From: Firmicutes bacterium UBA4795
GTDB taxonomy: Bacteria; Bacillota; Desulfotomaculia; Desulfotomaculales; Nap2-2B
Assembly (NCBI GenBank): GCA_002402825.1
Contig: DHGP01000017.1
Location: 1 to 37,808 of the forward strand
Direction of reading: 5' to 3'
DNA: 37,808 nt
Numbering within the stretch: the first letter of the stretch is position 1; each line of letters starts with the position of its first letter. Positions 30,088 through 37,808 of the stretch are shown here, in pieces. A program made the position numbers and the translations under genes. The notes below the pieces were generated by a model. It had not been told where the DNA came from, did no database searches, and saw only the letters and a program-made list of their open reading frames with translations.

Positions 30088-32040
30088 TTAAAGCCTTATT
30101 GCCACATCAAAACCCTGGTGGATGGCATCCAAAATATTTCCAGGTTGGATACAGTTGCCCACAAAATAAACCTCTGGTGCTGTTTTTTGAAAGCTTTCCG
30201 TTAATTTTTGATCCGGCTTATATCCAGCGGCCAGCACAACAGTACCGGCCGGAATTACTTTTTCTTTTGGTCCCTGGCTGACCCAAACACCTTCTCTGGT
30301 TATTTTTTCGGCCCTGGTTAAAGTTAAAATCTCCACACCATATTTCTCCAGGCTAAACAACAGGGGCATTTTAGTTTGCGAAGGCATGCCTACGCCAACG
30401 TCACCAGTCATTTCAATAATTGTTACTTCCCTTCCTTTCTCTCCTAAAAATTCAGCCACTTCCAAACCCAACTGCCCTCCACCAATTATTACCACCTTCT
30501 GCTTTACTTCCACCCTTTCTCTTAAAACATCTACTGCTATCACTACATTTTCCCTTTCTACCCCAGGTATTGGCGGTATAAGAGGTTTAGCCCCGGCAGC
30601 AACCACCACCGCATCAGGTTTTTCTTGCCCAATAAGCTCTGGAGTGGCCAGGGTATTTAATTGAATATTTATGTTATAACTTTTAAGTTGGGTAACATAA
30701 TAACTGGTTAATTTATTAATTTCTGATTTATAAGGAGGAAGAGAAGCATCGATTAATTGTCCACCAGGCTTTTCTTGCTTTTCCAGTAAAGTAACGCCAT
30801 GCCCTCTTTTGGCTGCCACCAGCGCAGCTTCCAGCCCACCAGGTCCTCCACCAATAACGAACACTTTTTTATGCACATCAGCCGGTTGAAGATCTACTTC
30901 CCCTTCTCTTCCCACCAGAGGATTTACCGTACAGCTCATGGGAAGATCGGCTAATACCCTATCCACGCATCCCTGGCAGCACGATATGCAGGGCCGGATA
31001 TCATCTGTTTTCCCCTCTTTTGACTTATTGGGGAAATCCGGGTCGGCAATCAATGTCCTACCCATGGCAATTAAATCGGCCTTTCCTTCCTGGAGAATTC
31101 TTTCGGCAAACATCGCATCCCTTATTTTGTTCACGGCAATGACGGGAATGTTTACTCCTTTTTTAATATTTTCAGCCAGGTGGATGATTGGACCATCAGG
31201 GAAACGCATGGAAGGTATAGAGGGAATGAACTTGGGATCTTTTATGGTGGCAGCAAAACCCACGGAAACATGAAGGGCATCCACCCCTGCCTTTTCCAAG
31301 GCCTGGGCAATTTTACGGATATCTTCTAAAGTATTGCCCCCTTCTGGCTCTTCCCCGTTCATTCTTACGATAATTGGTCGGTCATTACCAATTTCTTTTC
31401 TTATCCTGGCTAATACTTCTAAAACAAAGCGCAGCCTTCCTTCCATGCTCCCCCCGTACTCATCTTTTCTCTGGTTGGCCCAGGGGGATAAAAACTCACC
31501 GCATAAATACATATGGGCACAATGCAACCCAATAGCATCAAAACCTGCTTCTACAGCCCTCCTGGCTGCCTGCCCGAACTGCTCAATGACTTGTCTGATC
31601 TGGTCTTTAGTAAGCTCCCGGGGAACCACATAACCCGATGCCGGGTGAGCCAAGGCTGATGGACCGACGGGAATTTTTCCCCTGGTTACCTCCAGGTAAC
31701 CTGATTTAGCTACCCGGCCGGCCCGCCGTCCACCGTGGGACAATTGCATAACTGTCTTTACATCATAAGCGTGCACTGTATCATTTAGCTTTTTTAACAT
31801 GGGAACGTACTTATCATCATCAATAGCCACGGGGTACTTAACATTATTGCCCAGAGGGTAATCAACGATCCCGTCTTCGCAAGTAATCAGGCCCACTCCC
31901 CCTCGAGCACGAGCCTCGTAAAATTTGATGGCCTTTTCCGTAACAAAACCGTTATCCGTCATATTATTGGACATCGGAGCCAAAACCAGCCTGTTTTTCA
32001 ACTCCATTTTACCTATCTTACATGGTTCAAATAACTTCAT
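30088..32040 (-). CDS. 2-enoate / 2,4-dienoyl-CoA reductase-like FMN-FeS-FAD oxidoreductase (Old Yellow Enzyme superfamily)
   Basis: This 650-residue three-cofactor reductase has an N-terminal OYE TIM barrel (about 1-345), with LAPMSNNMTDNG, QLSHGGRRAG and the active-site segment LHCAHMYLCGEFLSP. A [4Fe-4S] site follows at Cys351, 354, 358 and 370 (CISCCQGC). The FAD domain (GGGPGGLEAA, 397-406) and an inserted NAD(P)H domain (IIGGGQLGLEVAEFLG) come last. Relatives reduce activated C=C bonds of 2-enoates, dienoyl-CoAs or related compounds. The substrate here is unknown. AGGAGG before the ATG. It lies downstream of the MmgE/PrpD gene and its broken paralogue on the same strand, suggesting one catabolic unit. 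Confidence 0.88.
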   Translation of the reverse strand: MKLFEPCKIGKMELKNRLVLAPMSNNMTDNGFVTEKAIKFYEARARGGVGLITCEDGIVDYPLGNNVKYPVAIDDDKYVPMLKKLNDTVHAYDVKTVMQLSHGGRRAGRVAKSGYLEVTRGKIPVGPSALAHPASGYVVPRELTKDQIRQVIEQFGQAARRAVEAGFDAIGLHCAHMYLCGEFLSPWANQRKDEYGGSMEGRLRFVLEVLARIRKEIGNDRPIIVRMNGEEPEGGNTLEDIRKIAQALEKAGVDALHVSVGFAATIKDPKFIPSIPSMRFPDGPIIHLAENIKKGVNIPVIAVNKIRDAMFAERILQEGKADLIAMGRTLIADPDFPNKSKEGKTDDIRPCISCCQGCVDRVLADLPMSCTVNPLVGREGEVDLQPADVHKKVFVIGGGPGGLEAALVAAKRGHGVTLLEKQEKPGGQLIDASLPPYKSEINKLTSYYVTQLKSYNINIQLNTLATPELIGQEKPDAVVVAAGAKPLIPPIPGVERENVVIAVDVLRERVEVKQKVVIIGGGQLGLEVAEFLGEKGREVTIIEMTGDVGVGMPSQTKMPLLFSLEKYGVEILTLTRAEKITREGVWVSQGPKEKVIPAGTVVLAAGYKPDQKLTESFQKTAPEVYFVGNCIQPGNILDAIHQGFDVAIRL

Positions 32041-32060
32041 TTATTTTTACCTCCTTAATT

Positions 32061-32662
32061 TCAGGAAAGGACGCTTATTAATTTAGTTAAATCAGCCATT
32101 TGAGGCAAATCTTTAAGCATCTTGACTGATTCATTAACTTTTTCCTCCGATAAAGCTCTCCTGGCGCAGTTAATGTATTTATCCATCAATTCATCTTCAT
32201 AAAGGGGGTTTTCTGGCGAGCCTTTGCTATGGTCCACTCTTTTTGTATATTTTCGCCCATCATTCATCTTTATTTTTACTATTGTATTAAATGTTCCCCG
32301 GTAACCTATCTTGGCCAACTCAGAATCAACAATAAGATTGACTTTTTTCTTTAGGCTGACAATTACCGGATCGAGAACCTTCTGGTCGGTGAAGTGATCA
32401 AGCGTTACTCTTTTTTCAGATAGTGTCACGGCCAGGCAAAAGACATGCTAAACTTTCCCTCCAAGCCTGTCTTAGGCATCAGGATCCCCTCCTGTTGCCT
32501 TTATATAACTTACTATAATATCTCTGCAATTGGCTCTCTTGTCCCGACCAGCATACAACCCAGGCAATCAATAAAACTTTGCCTGGCCTTTTCCATCACT
32601 CTTGCCGGTATATCTTCATATCTGGTTTTCAAGACAAATTCTGTTAATTTCTCAGATACCAT
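32061..32662 (-). pseudogene. Broken MmgE/PrpD paralogue with internal deletion and frameshifts
   Basis: An ATG at 32662, six nt after the stop of the intact MmgE/PrpD gene, begins a clear family N-terminus: KLTEFVLKTRYEDIPARVME, then QSFIDCLGCMLVGTREPIAE. A stop follows; in the next frame it continues YIKATGGDPDA. After that about 250 codons are missing and the sequence jumps to KTGLEGKFSMSF. It then shifts frame again into a well-preserved C-terminal domain read from a GTG at 32429 (RVTLDHFTDQKVLDP, then SKGSPENPLY). The 122-codon C-terminal frame alone is open but would not make an enzyme. Confidence 0.8.
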
Positions 32663-32668
32663 GATTAT

Positions 32669-34039
32669 TCACCTTATCCTTTCTTCAGCTTTAAATAAAG
32701 CAGTTAGGTTGTTGATTGGCTTAATCTCTTCCAACCGGGTAATTTCTTTTGCCATTTTTTCTGCCCGGAACTTCCCAATGGTAAGCGCAGCCAAGCTTAA
32801 AAATTTTTCTTGAAGTTCTTCGCCAGTCATTGGGTTTTTCATTGACCCACGGGGATAAGTTGAAGAAGAGGTATAAGTCTTTCCGTCTTTGGTAATAACC
32901 TCCACCTCAGCAGGCATAGCCGGGAGAAGTTTGTTTAATTCGGGATTCTGAGAAATGTTTATTTTCCCCATTAGCGCACGAATTTTAGCGTCACTGATTC
33001 TTGGCCAATTAAAGTGTTCCAATCTTATCTCTCTTTCGATTACCGCCGTGGCTACACAGTAAGGAATACTCAACCGGGCAGCTAAAGGTGTATCTGGTTC
33101 ATAGTTACAGCCCTGACCTTTAGGCAAAGTTATTATTTTGATACTAATATTTTCTATATCTTCAGGCAAAAGGTCATTTTGCCAGATAATTTCTAAGGTA
33201 GCTTGAACGGGAGTGTGACTACAAAGGATGGTAGGAAACCCTTTAAAATCATTGACCATGATTTCATACGGGGAACCTAAATTTTCAGTTATTTTGCCAG
33301 GATCAGACTGGTTGGAGTACACGTGGCAATAACCTGTAGGATATTCAAAAAAGCCTTTTGGGCCCAAAGCCCCCTTTTGAGCCAGAAAGGCAGCCAGCAT
33401 ACCCTTAAAGGCAGCCATACCGGGATGCAAGCTTTTGGTAAAATCTCCGTGATCCAGGCAATAACGGCCACCGGCCGCCTGGTCGGCAGCTATGCCCAAA
33501 GTCATTTCCGTTTCTTCTGCATTTAGCTTTAAAAGACTGGCTGCCGTTGCCGCAGCCGCTATAGTGCCGTTGGTTGAGGTGCTGTGCCAATGCTCATAAT
33601 GCGTAGGCATTACGCTTCTGGCTACCCTTCCCCCGGCTTCAAAACCTGCTACCACCGCCGCAATTACTTCTTCCCCTCCTGCCCTGATCTTTTCACCTAA
33701 AGCCAGAGCAACGGGAACAGTACAACAACCAAAATGGGCGAGGGCCGGAACGTGAGAATCATCAAAGTCGATGGTATGAATAATGGTGCTGTTGATTAAA
33801 ACGGTATTCAGACAGGAGGTCATCAACCCTGCCCCTAATACCGTTGCTTCCAGCCGGCCGCCAGCTTCAGCCAGCAGCTCAAAGAGCGGCTTTATTTCTT
33901 CAGCTGCAAGCGTATAGCCACCCAAGCCGCAGCCTAGAGTATCTAAGATGGTATCTTTGGTCTTGTTTACCACTTCCTCTGGCAAACGGGAAAAATCTAT
34001 AGCGGCTATAAATTTCGCCAGCGTTTCTGTAACACTCAT
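32669..34039 (-). CDS. MmgE/PrpD family protein
   Basis: A full-length 456-residue member of the family that includes 2-methylcitrate dehydratase and cis-aconitate decarboxylase. The helical domain carries DTLGCGLGGYTLA, IDFDDSH and the FGCCTVPVALALGEK block; later come DFTKSLHPGMAAFKGMLAA and the C-terminal YPRGSMKNPMTGEELQEKF. No methylcitrate synthase or lyase is nearby, so the substrate is not set by context. The neighbouring enoate-reductase-like enzyme suggests degradation of an unsaturated or hydroxylated acid. ATG start with AAGGGGGG upstream. A sigma-A promoter lies about 90 nt ahead. Confidence 0.88.
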   Translation of the reverse strand: MSVTETLAKFIAAIDFSRLPEEVVNKTKDTILDTLGCGLGGYTLAAEEIKPLFELLAEAGGRLEATVLGAGLMTSCLNTVLINSTIIHTIDFDDSHVPALAHFGCCTVPVALALGEKIRAGGEEVIAAVVAGFEAGGRVARSVMPTHYEHWHSTSTNGTIAAAATAASLLKLNAEETEMTLGIAADQAAGGRYCLDHGDFTKSLHPGMAAFKGMLAAFLAQKGALGPKGFFEYPTGYCHVYSNQSDPGKITENLGSPYEIMVNDFKGFPTILCSHTPVQATLEIIWQNDLLPEDIENISIKIITLPKGQGCNYEPDTPLAARLSIPYCVATAVIEREIRLEHFNWPRISDAKIRALMGKINISQNPELNKLLPAMPAEVEVITKDGKTYTSSSTYPRGSMKNPMTGEELQEKFLSLAALTIGKFRAEKMAKEITRLEEIKPINNLTALFKAEERIR

Positions 34040-34127
34040 TTTTTAACCCCCCTTTTTTATTTATAAATAAAAATTTTTTATTTATTTAATAATTACCTTA
34101 TAAAAGATACGTTTAAGTAGTCTTAAA

Positions 34128-34157
34128 ATTTTAACATTAGTAACTTCAAGATGTCAA
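34128..34157 (-). promoter_or_regulatory. Sigma-A promoter for the MmgE/PrpD - flavoenzyme unit
   Basis: On the minus strand, a perfect TTGACA (34157-34152), 18 nt, TAAAAT (34133-34128), leaving a leader of about 80 nt before the ATG at 34039. Confidence 0.5.
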
Positions 34158-34236
34158 TTATAATGCAAAGAGGGTTGGTCTCTTTCTATTATTCTCCTAC
34201 AATTATTTTACACCGAGCAAAACCAAGTAATCTACA

Positions 34237-35646
34237 TTAAAAATATAAATCACGCTCCCCTTGCTCCAGCCGTTTTAATCTTTTTTCTGTTTCCCGGTAT
34301 ACCACTGAATTAGGAATTTCCTTTAGGTGTTCGGCAATTGTTTTCTCCCCTATCCTCTTTGTTTCTGACGAAGCATAATCAAGTAAAAATTCTTTAAAAG
34401 TTAGAATAGCGTTAGGCTGACAAACATTTTGAATTTGGCCACTCTTAGCTAAAGGCATAAACCGGTCTCCTGTACGTCCTTTACGGTAACAGGCCGTACA
34501 AAAACTAGGAAGGTAGCCTGCCAAGCAAATACTCCGCAGTACTTCATCTGGACTACGATGGTCTTCAATTTCAAATTGACCTGTGGACAAACCTTCTATT
34601 TCCTTATGGTAACCCCCTACCCCCGTGCAAGAACCGGCGCTTAACTGGGATATACCCAGGGATATTATTTCATCTCTAAATTCTGCCCGCTCCCTGGTAG
34701 ATAAAATCATCCCCGTATATGGAACCGCCAAGCGAATAACCGCAATTAGCTTTTTAAAATCCTTATCGCTTACTAAATAAGGAAATTTTGCCAGGTTTAC
34801 TCCTGCAGCCGGACGCAGTCTGGGAACAGATATGGTGTGGCAGCCAACCCCGAAACGTTCCTCTAGGTGTAAGGCGTGAAAAAGAAGCCCTAAGACCTCG
34901 AATTTGTAATCATACAAGCCAAACAACACCCCAAAACCTACGTCATCTATACCGCCTTCCATAGCGCGGTCCATCGCCGTAAGATGCCAGTCGTAATCTT
35001 TTTTTGGCCCGGCAGGATGCACCATCTGGTAAGTAGGACGGTGGTATGTTTCTTGAAATAAAATATAGGTACCAATGCCTGCTTCTTTTAATTTACGGTA
35101 GTTCTCTACCGTAGTAGCGGCAATATTTACGTTAACCCGGCGAATGCTCCCCCTTTTTTCTTTGACGGCATAAATGTTTTTTATTACCTCTAATATATGG
35201 TCAAGAGGACAATTTTTCGGGTCCTCCCCTGCTTCTAGGGCCAGACGTTTATGACCCATGGCTTCCAAGGCAATTACTTCTTTTTCCAACTCATCTAAAT
35301 CAAGCCGGCAACGCTTTATTTCTTTATTATCTTTCCTGTATCCGCAATAAACACAGTTATTAATACAGTAATTGCTAATGTATAAAGGGGCAAAAAAGAC
35401 CAACCTTTTACCGTATATACTCTTCTTTACTTCATGGGCAGCCTCATAAATTAACCGTAAGGTATCGTTGTCCTCATTTTGGAGCAGTATGGCTACCTCA
35501 AAAGGAGTAAGTCCTTTAGCTTCTTTGCCTTTAGCAATAATTTCCTGAACTAAGGCCACCGGTGCTTCTTTAGCTTTATCAAGTAAATCATAAATCACCT
35601 GCTCGTTAATAAACTCAGTTGTTTGGTTTAGTTCCTTAACTTTCAT
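34237..35646 (-). CDS. hydG: [FeFe]-hydrogenase maturase HydG
   Basis: This 469-residue radical SAM tyrosine lyase supplies the CO and CN ligands of the hydrogenase H-cluster. The SAM cluster motif is CxxxCxxC at Cys94, 98 and 101 (CINNCVYC). The second, C-terminal cluster is the diagnostic CxxC-x22-C at Cys383, 386 and 409 (CTACYRKGRTGDRFM). Length is normal. Its ATG overlaps the end of hydE by 11 nt, so the two are translationally coupled. A 190-nt AT-rich gap with no gene separates it from the MmgE/PrpD gene. Confidence 0.97.
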   Translation of the reverse strand: MKVKELNQTTEFINEQVIYDLLDKAKEAPVALVQEIIAKGKEAKGLTPFEVAILLQNEDNDTLRLIYEAAHEVKKSIYGKRLVFFAPLYISNYCINNCVYCGYRKDNKEIKRCRLDLDELEKEVIALEAMGHKRLALEAGEDPKNCPLDHILEVIKNIYAVKEKRGSIRRVNVNIAATTVENYRKLKEAGIGTYILFQETYHRPTYQMVHPAGPKKDYDWHLTAMDRAMEGGIDDVGFGVLFGLYDYKFEVLGLLFHALHLEERFGVGCHTISVPRLRPAAGVNLAKFPYLVSDKDFKKLIAVIRLAVPYTGMILSTRERAEFRDEIISLGISQLSAGSCTGVGGYHKEIEGLSTGQFEIEDHRSPDEVLRSICLAGYLPSFCTACYRKGRTGDRFMPLAKSGQIQNVCQPNAILTFKEFLLDYASSETKRIGEKTIAEHLKEIPNSVVYRETEKRLKRLEQGERDLYF

Positions 35647-36706
35647 TGTTACTCATCCTTTCTTTGTATTTTGGGCTGTGACCATAATCTTGCGCTAACC
35701 TTCTTCCTAATTGCCGGATAATATTAGAAATATTTGCCACGGATTCGGTTGTTTCCTCCGTAAGACAAATTTTATTAGGGTATATCTGGTAATGTTCCCT
35801 GTATTTAACCGGCGTTACGTTGGGCATAACCACATTAGCCCCGCATGACAGGGCCATTTGCCGGCCTTGGGGGTGAATGCTGGCCAGTGCCGTGGTTGCC
35901 GGCAAATGCGTTAAGGGTAAAACAAGACGCGTAACGGCCAGTACCTTTAAGGTAGTTTTTACTTCACCACCAGCCCAATTCCTTAAAGGAGTTTGATGAT
36001 GGGGGATGAAAGGACCAATTCCGGCCATCTCCACATCCAGTTCCCGCAATAAAAGGATATCGTCAGCCAGCGCTTCACGAGTCTGTCCCGGTAAACCAAC
36101 CATATTTCCTGCCCCTACCTGAAACCCTAACTCTTTAAGCCAGTATAACCTTTTTATCCTGCCGGCCAAGGTTGTACCAGGACGCAAGCGGGTAAATAAA
36201 TTGGCGTCAGCCGTTTCGTGTTTTAAAAGATAACGGTCGGCCCCGGCCTGTTTCATTAAATGGTAATCTTCTTTAGACCGGTCCCCAACAGATACGGTAA
36301 CGGCTACGCCGGTTTCTGCCTTAAGGCGGGCTATAATTTTAGCCAGTATTTCTCCGGTATAAAAAGGATCTTCTCCCGACTGCAAAACTATCGTTTTAAG
36401 ACCCAGCTTTGCCGCCTGACTGCCCGCTTCTATTATTTCTAGCTCACTCAGGCGGTAACGGTTGAGTTTTTGGTTATCCCTTCTTAGGCCGCAATACAAG
36501 CAGTTTTTGACGCAATAATTAGAAAATTCAATTATTCCTCTTAAGTGCACCTCGTCTCCCATGTACTGGTGACGAACCTGATCAGCAAGTTTAAAAAGTA
36601 AAGAATCTTTTCCCTCACCAAGATTTAAAAGAGAGAGAATGTCTTCCCGGAGAAGTTTTTCGCCTCTGGTGGCCTTATTTAAGGCCTCCGGCATAACAAT
36701 ATTCAT
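35636..36706 (-). CDS. hydE: [FeFe]-hydrogenase maturase HydE
   Basis: A radical SAM enzyme needed to build the dithiomethylamine-bearing diiron subcluster. The CxxxCxxC is CVKNCLYC (Cys65, 69, 72 from the chosen start), followed by QSGEDPFYT and a conserved GLPGQTREALADDI. The frame extends to 36748, but that would begin MLFILWKMRRRR, antisense-like arginine sequence inside hydF. The ATG at 36706 follows AGAAGGGGAAGG and is preferred; the ATG at 36694 is an alternative. It overlaps hydF by about 32 nt and hydG by 11 nt. Confidence 0.95.
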   Translation of the reverse strand: MNIVMPEALNKATRGEKLLREDILSLLNLGEGKDSLLFKLADQVRHQYMGDEVHLRGIIEFSNYCVKNCLYCGLRRDNQKLNRYRLSELEIIEAGSQAAKLGLKTIVLQSGEDPFYTGEILAKIIARLKAETGVAVTVSVGDRSKEDYHLMKQAGADRYLLKHETADANLFTRLRPGTTLAGRIKRLYWLKELGFQVGAGNMVGLPGQTREALADDILLLRELDVEMAGIGPFIPHHQTPLRNWAGGEVKTTLKVLAVTRLVLPLTHLPATTALASIHPQGRQMALSCGANVVMPNVTPVKYREHYQIYPNKICLTEETTESVANISNIIRQLGRRLAQDYGHSPKYKERMSNNES

Positions 36707-37808
36707 CCTTCCCCTTCTTCTCCGCATCTTCCATAATATGAAAAGCATCTGGAAATGGGGCCAGCGCCCGTTTTAAGATTCCGTGGACGTAAGCAATAAG
36801 CACCCCGTAGTTAACGATAGGCACACCGGCGGCTTTAGCCCGCATAAGCCGGTGCAGCATTTCCTTGCGGTTAATCATGCAAGCACCACAATGGATAATT
36901 AATTTATAATCCTTTAAATTGGCCGGTAGTTCCAAACCACTCACCCAGTTGAACTCTAATGGTCCCCCCACAATTTGTCTTAGCCAGCGGGGGATTTTTA
37001 CCGTGCCAATATCATCTTCCACCCGGTGGTGGGTGCAGGCTTCAGCAACTAAAACCTTATCTCCCGGTTCCAACTCTTCAATGGCTTTTGCCCCGGCTAC
37101 CAATGCCGGTAAATCCCCTTTGTAGCGGGCAAATAATATGGAAAAAGAGGTTAAGAGCACATCCTTGGGTGTGTCCGCAGCTACCTTTAAAAAAGCCTGA
37201 GAATCAGTAACCACAAGACGCGGTTTGCTTTTTAAACCGGCCAGGGCTGTTTTTAATTCTCTTTCTTTAACCACCAAAGCCAAAGCATCATGGTCCAAAA
37301 TGTCTCGGATTGTTTGGACCTGAGGTAAAATTAACCTTCCTTTAGGGGCAGCCAGGTCAATAGGCACTACCAGGACCACCGTATCTCCTGGTGAAATTAA
37401 GTCACCTAAAATGGAGGGCGCCATCCAATCCTTTGGCGCGGCCTTAACCATAGCTAATTTAAGGGCCTCAATTCCCTGTTTGGTTGAAGCACTAACGGCA
37501 ACAACAGGCAAATTTAATTGTTTGCTTAGTAGGGGCATTAAGTTTAACGCTTCTTGCGGATAAAGGTCTATTTTATTGAGCACCCCTATTACGGGTACGT
37601 TATTCTCTTTGGCCCGGGCAATAACCTCTTCTTCATAAGTCCCGGTTTTTAAAGCCGGGTCTATAACCAACAACATCAAATCTGTTTTTGCCAATACCTT
37701 TAGCGCTTTTTCAACGCGCATGGCGCCTAGTTGGCCCACGTCATCAATTCCAGCCGTATCAATAAGCACTACCGGGCCCAGGGGAAGTATTTCCATTGAT
37801 TTATAAAC
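36675..37808 (-). CDS. hydF: [FeFe]-hydrogenase maturation GTPase HydF (5' end outside window)
   Basis: The frame is open to the right edge (VYKSMEILPLGPVVLIDTAG), so the apparent ATG at 37796 is internal and about 30-40 N-terminal residues, including the Walker A loop, lie outside. Visible are the GTPase G3 motif DTAG, G4 NKID (in VLNKIDLYP), a dimerisation domain, and the C-terminal cluster ligands: CTHH (in EACTHHRVEDD) and HCGAC. HydF is the scaffold that carries the diiron precursor made with HydE and HydG to the hydrogenase. It is upstream of hydE with a 32-nt overlap, so the order is hydF-hydE-hydG. Confidence 0.96.
   Translation of the reverse strand, partial: VYKSMEILPLGPVVLIDTAGIDDVGQLGAMRVEKALKVLAKTDLMLLVIDPALKTGTYEEEVIARAKENNVPVIGVLNKIDLYPQEALNLMPLLSKQLNLPVVAVSASTKQGIEALKLAMVKAAPKDWMAPSILGDLISPGDTVVLVVPIDLAAPKGRLILPQVQTIRDILDHDALALVVKERELKTALAGLKSKPRLVVTDSQAFLKVAADTPKDVLLTSFSILFARYKGDLPALVAGAKAIEELEPGDKVLVAEACTHHRVEDDIGTVKIPRWLRQIVGGPLEFNWVSGLELPANLKDYKLIIHCGACMINRKEMLHRLMRAKAAGVPIVNYGVLIAYVHGILKRALAPFPDAFHIMEDAEKKGKDEYCYAGGLK

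Noticed and set aside
34060..34085. TTATTTATAAATAA palindrome upstream of the MmgE/PrpD gene.
   Set aside because: Low-complexity A/T tract; a palindrome of this kind is expected by chance.

Overview
The window is AT-rich chromosomal DNA that reads as a strictly anaerobic, spore-forming Firmicute of the Clostridia, probably one with respiratory or syntrophic metabolism. The grounds are sporulation and cell-wall genes (spoVR, cwlD, dacF), strong AGGAGG ribosome sites with many GTG/TTG starts, [FeFe]-hydrogenase maturases plus hypE, a beta-oxidation operon tied to a membrane electron-transfer oxidoreductase, and a B12-dependent acyl-CoA mutase. I cannot name the species. No tRNA, rRNA, CRISPR array or intact transposase was seen.

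Layout. 1-1.9 kb: the 3' part of a secreted multidomain protein ending in a dockerin, then a decayed fragment of a carboxypeptidase-regulatory-like domain. 1.9-5.9 kb: spoVR, and the opposing pair of a duplicated P-loop ATPase and an archaeal-type phosphoglycerate mutase. 6.0-8.2 kb: an iron-sulfur-rich radical SAM protein overlapping an ABC ATPase that has no permease beside it. 8.3-11.5 kb: three peptidoglycan-acting proteins (CwlD, a class A beta-lactamase-like hydrolase, DacF). A 126-bp palindromic element has inserted into the last codons of cwlD. 11.6-20.6 kb: a BusR-like regulator, hbd, and a reverse-strand operon acd-etfB-etfA-emo-thl-crt. Together these encode a butyryl-CoA/acetyl-CoA beta-oxidation spiral whose electrons go through EtfAB to a membrane FeS oxidoreductase and presumably menaquinone.

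20.8-26.8 kb: glgA, an orphan minC, a two-subunit B12 mutase whose active-site residues look like isobutyryl-CoA mutase, and an unrecognised protein with three winged-helix-like repeats and a long coiled coil. 27-29.6 kb: guaB and an isolated hypE. 29.6-34 kb: an accessory patch with a transposase remnant, an acyl-CoA dehydrogenase remnant, a 2-enoate-reductase-like flavoenzyme, and an intact MmgE/PrpD gene beside a wrecked paralogue. 34.2-37.8 kb: hydF-hydE-hydG in overlapping order, with hydF cut by the window edge.

The most notable cross-window signal is a shared promoter-like motif, GCAGG(A/G) - 17 or 18 nt - GAA(T/A/G). It occurs ahead of five transcription units (radical SAM, hbd, the acd operon, minC, the coiled-coil gene). 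It fits the sigma-H (Spo0H) consensus and would tie butyrate-type metabolism and cell division to the transition to sporulation. Decayed genes and palindromic repeats are concentrated between the transcription units.
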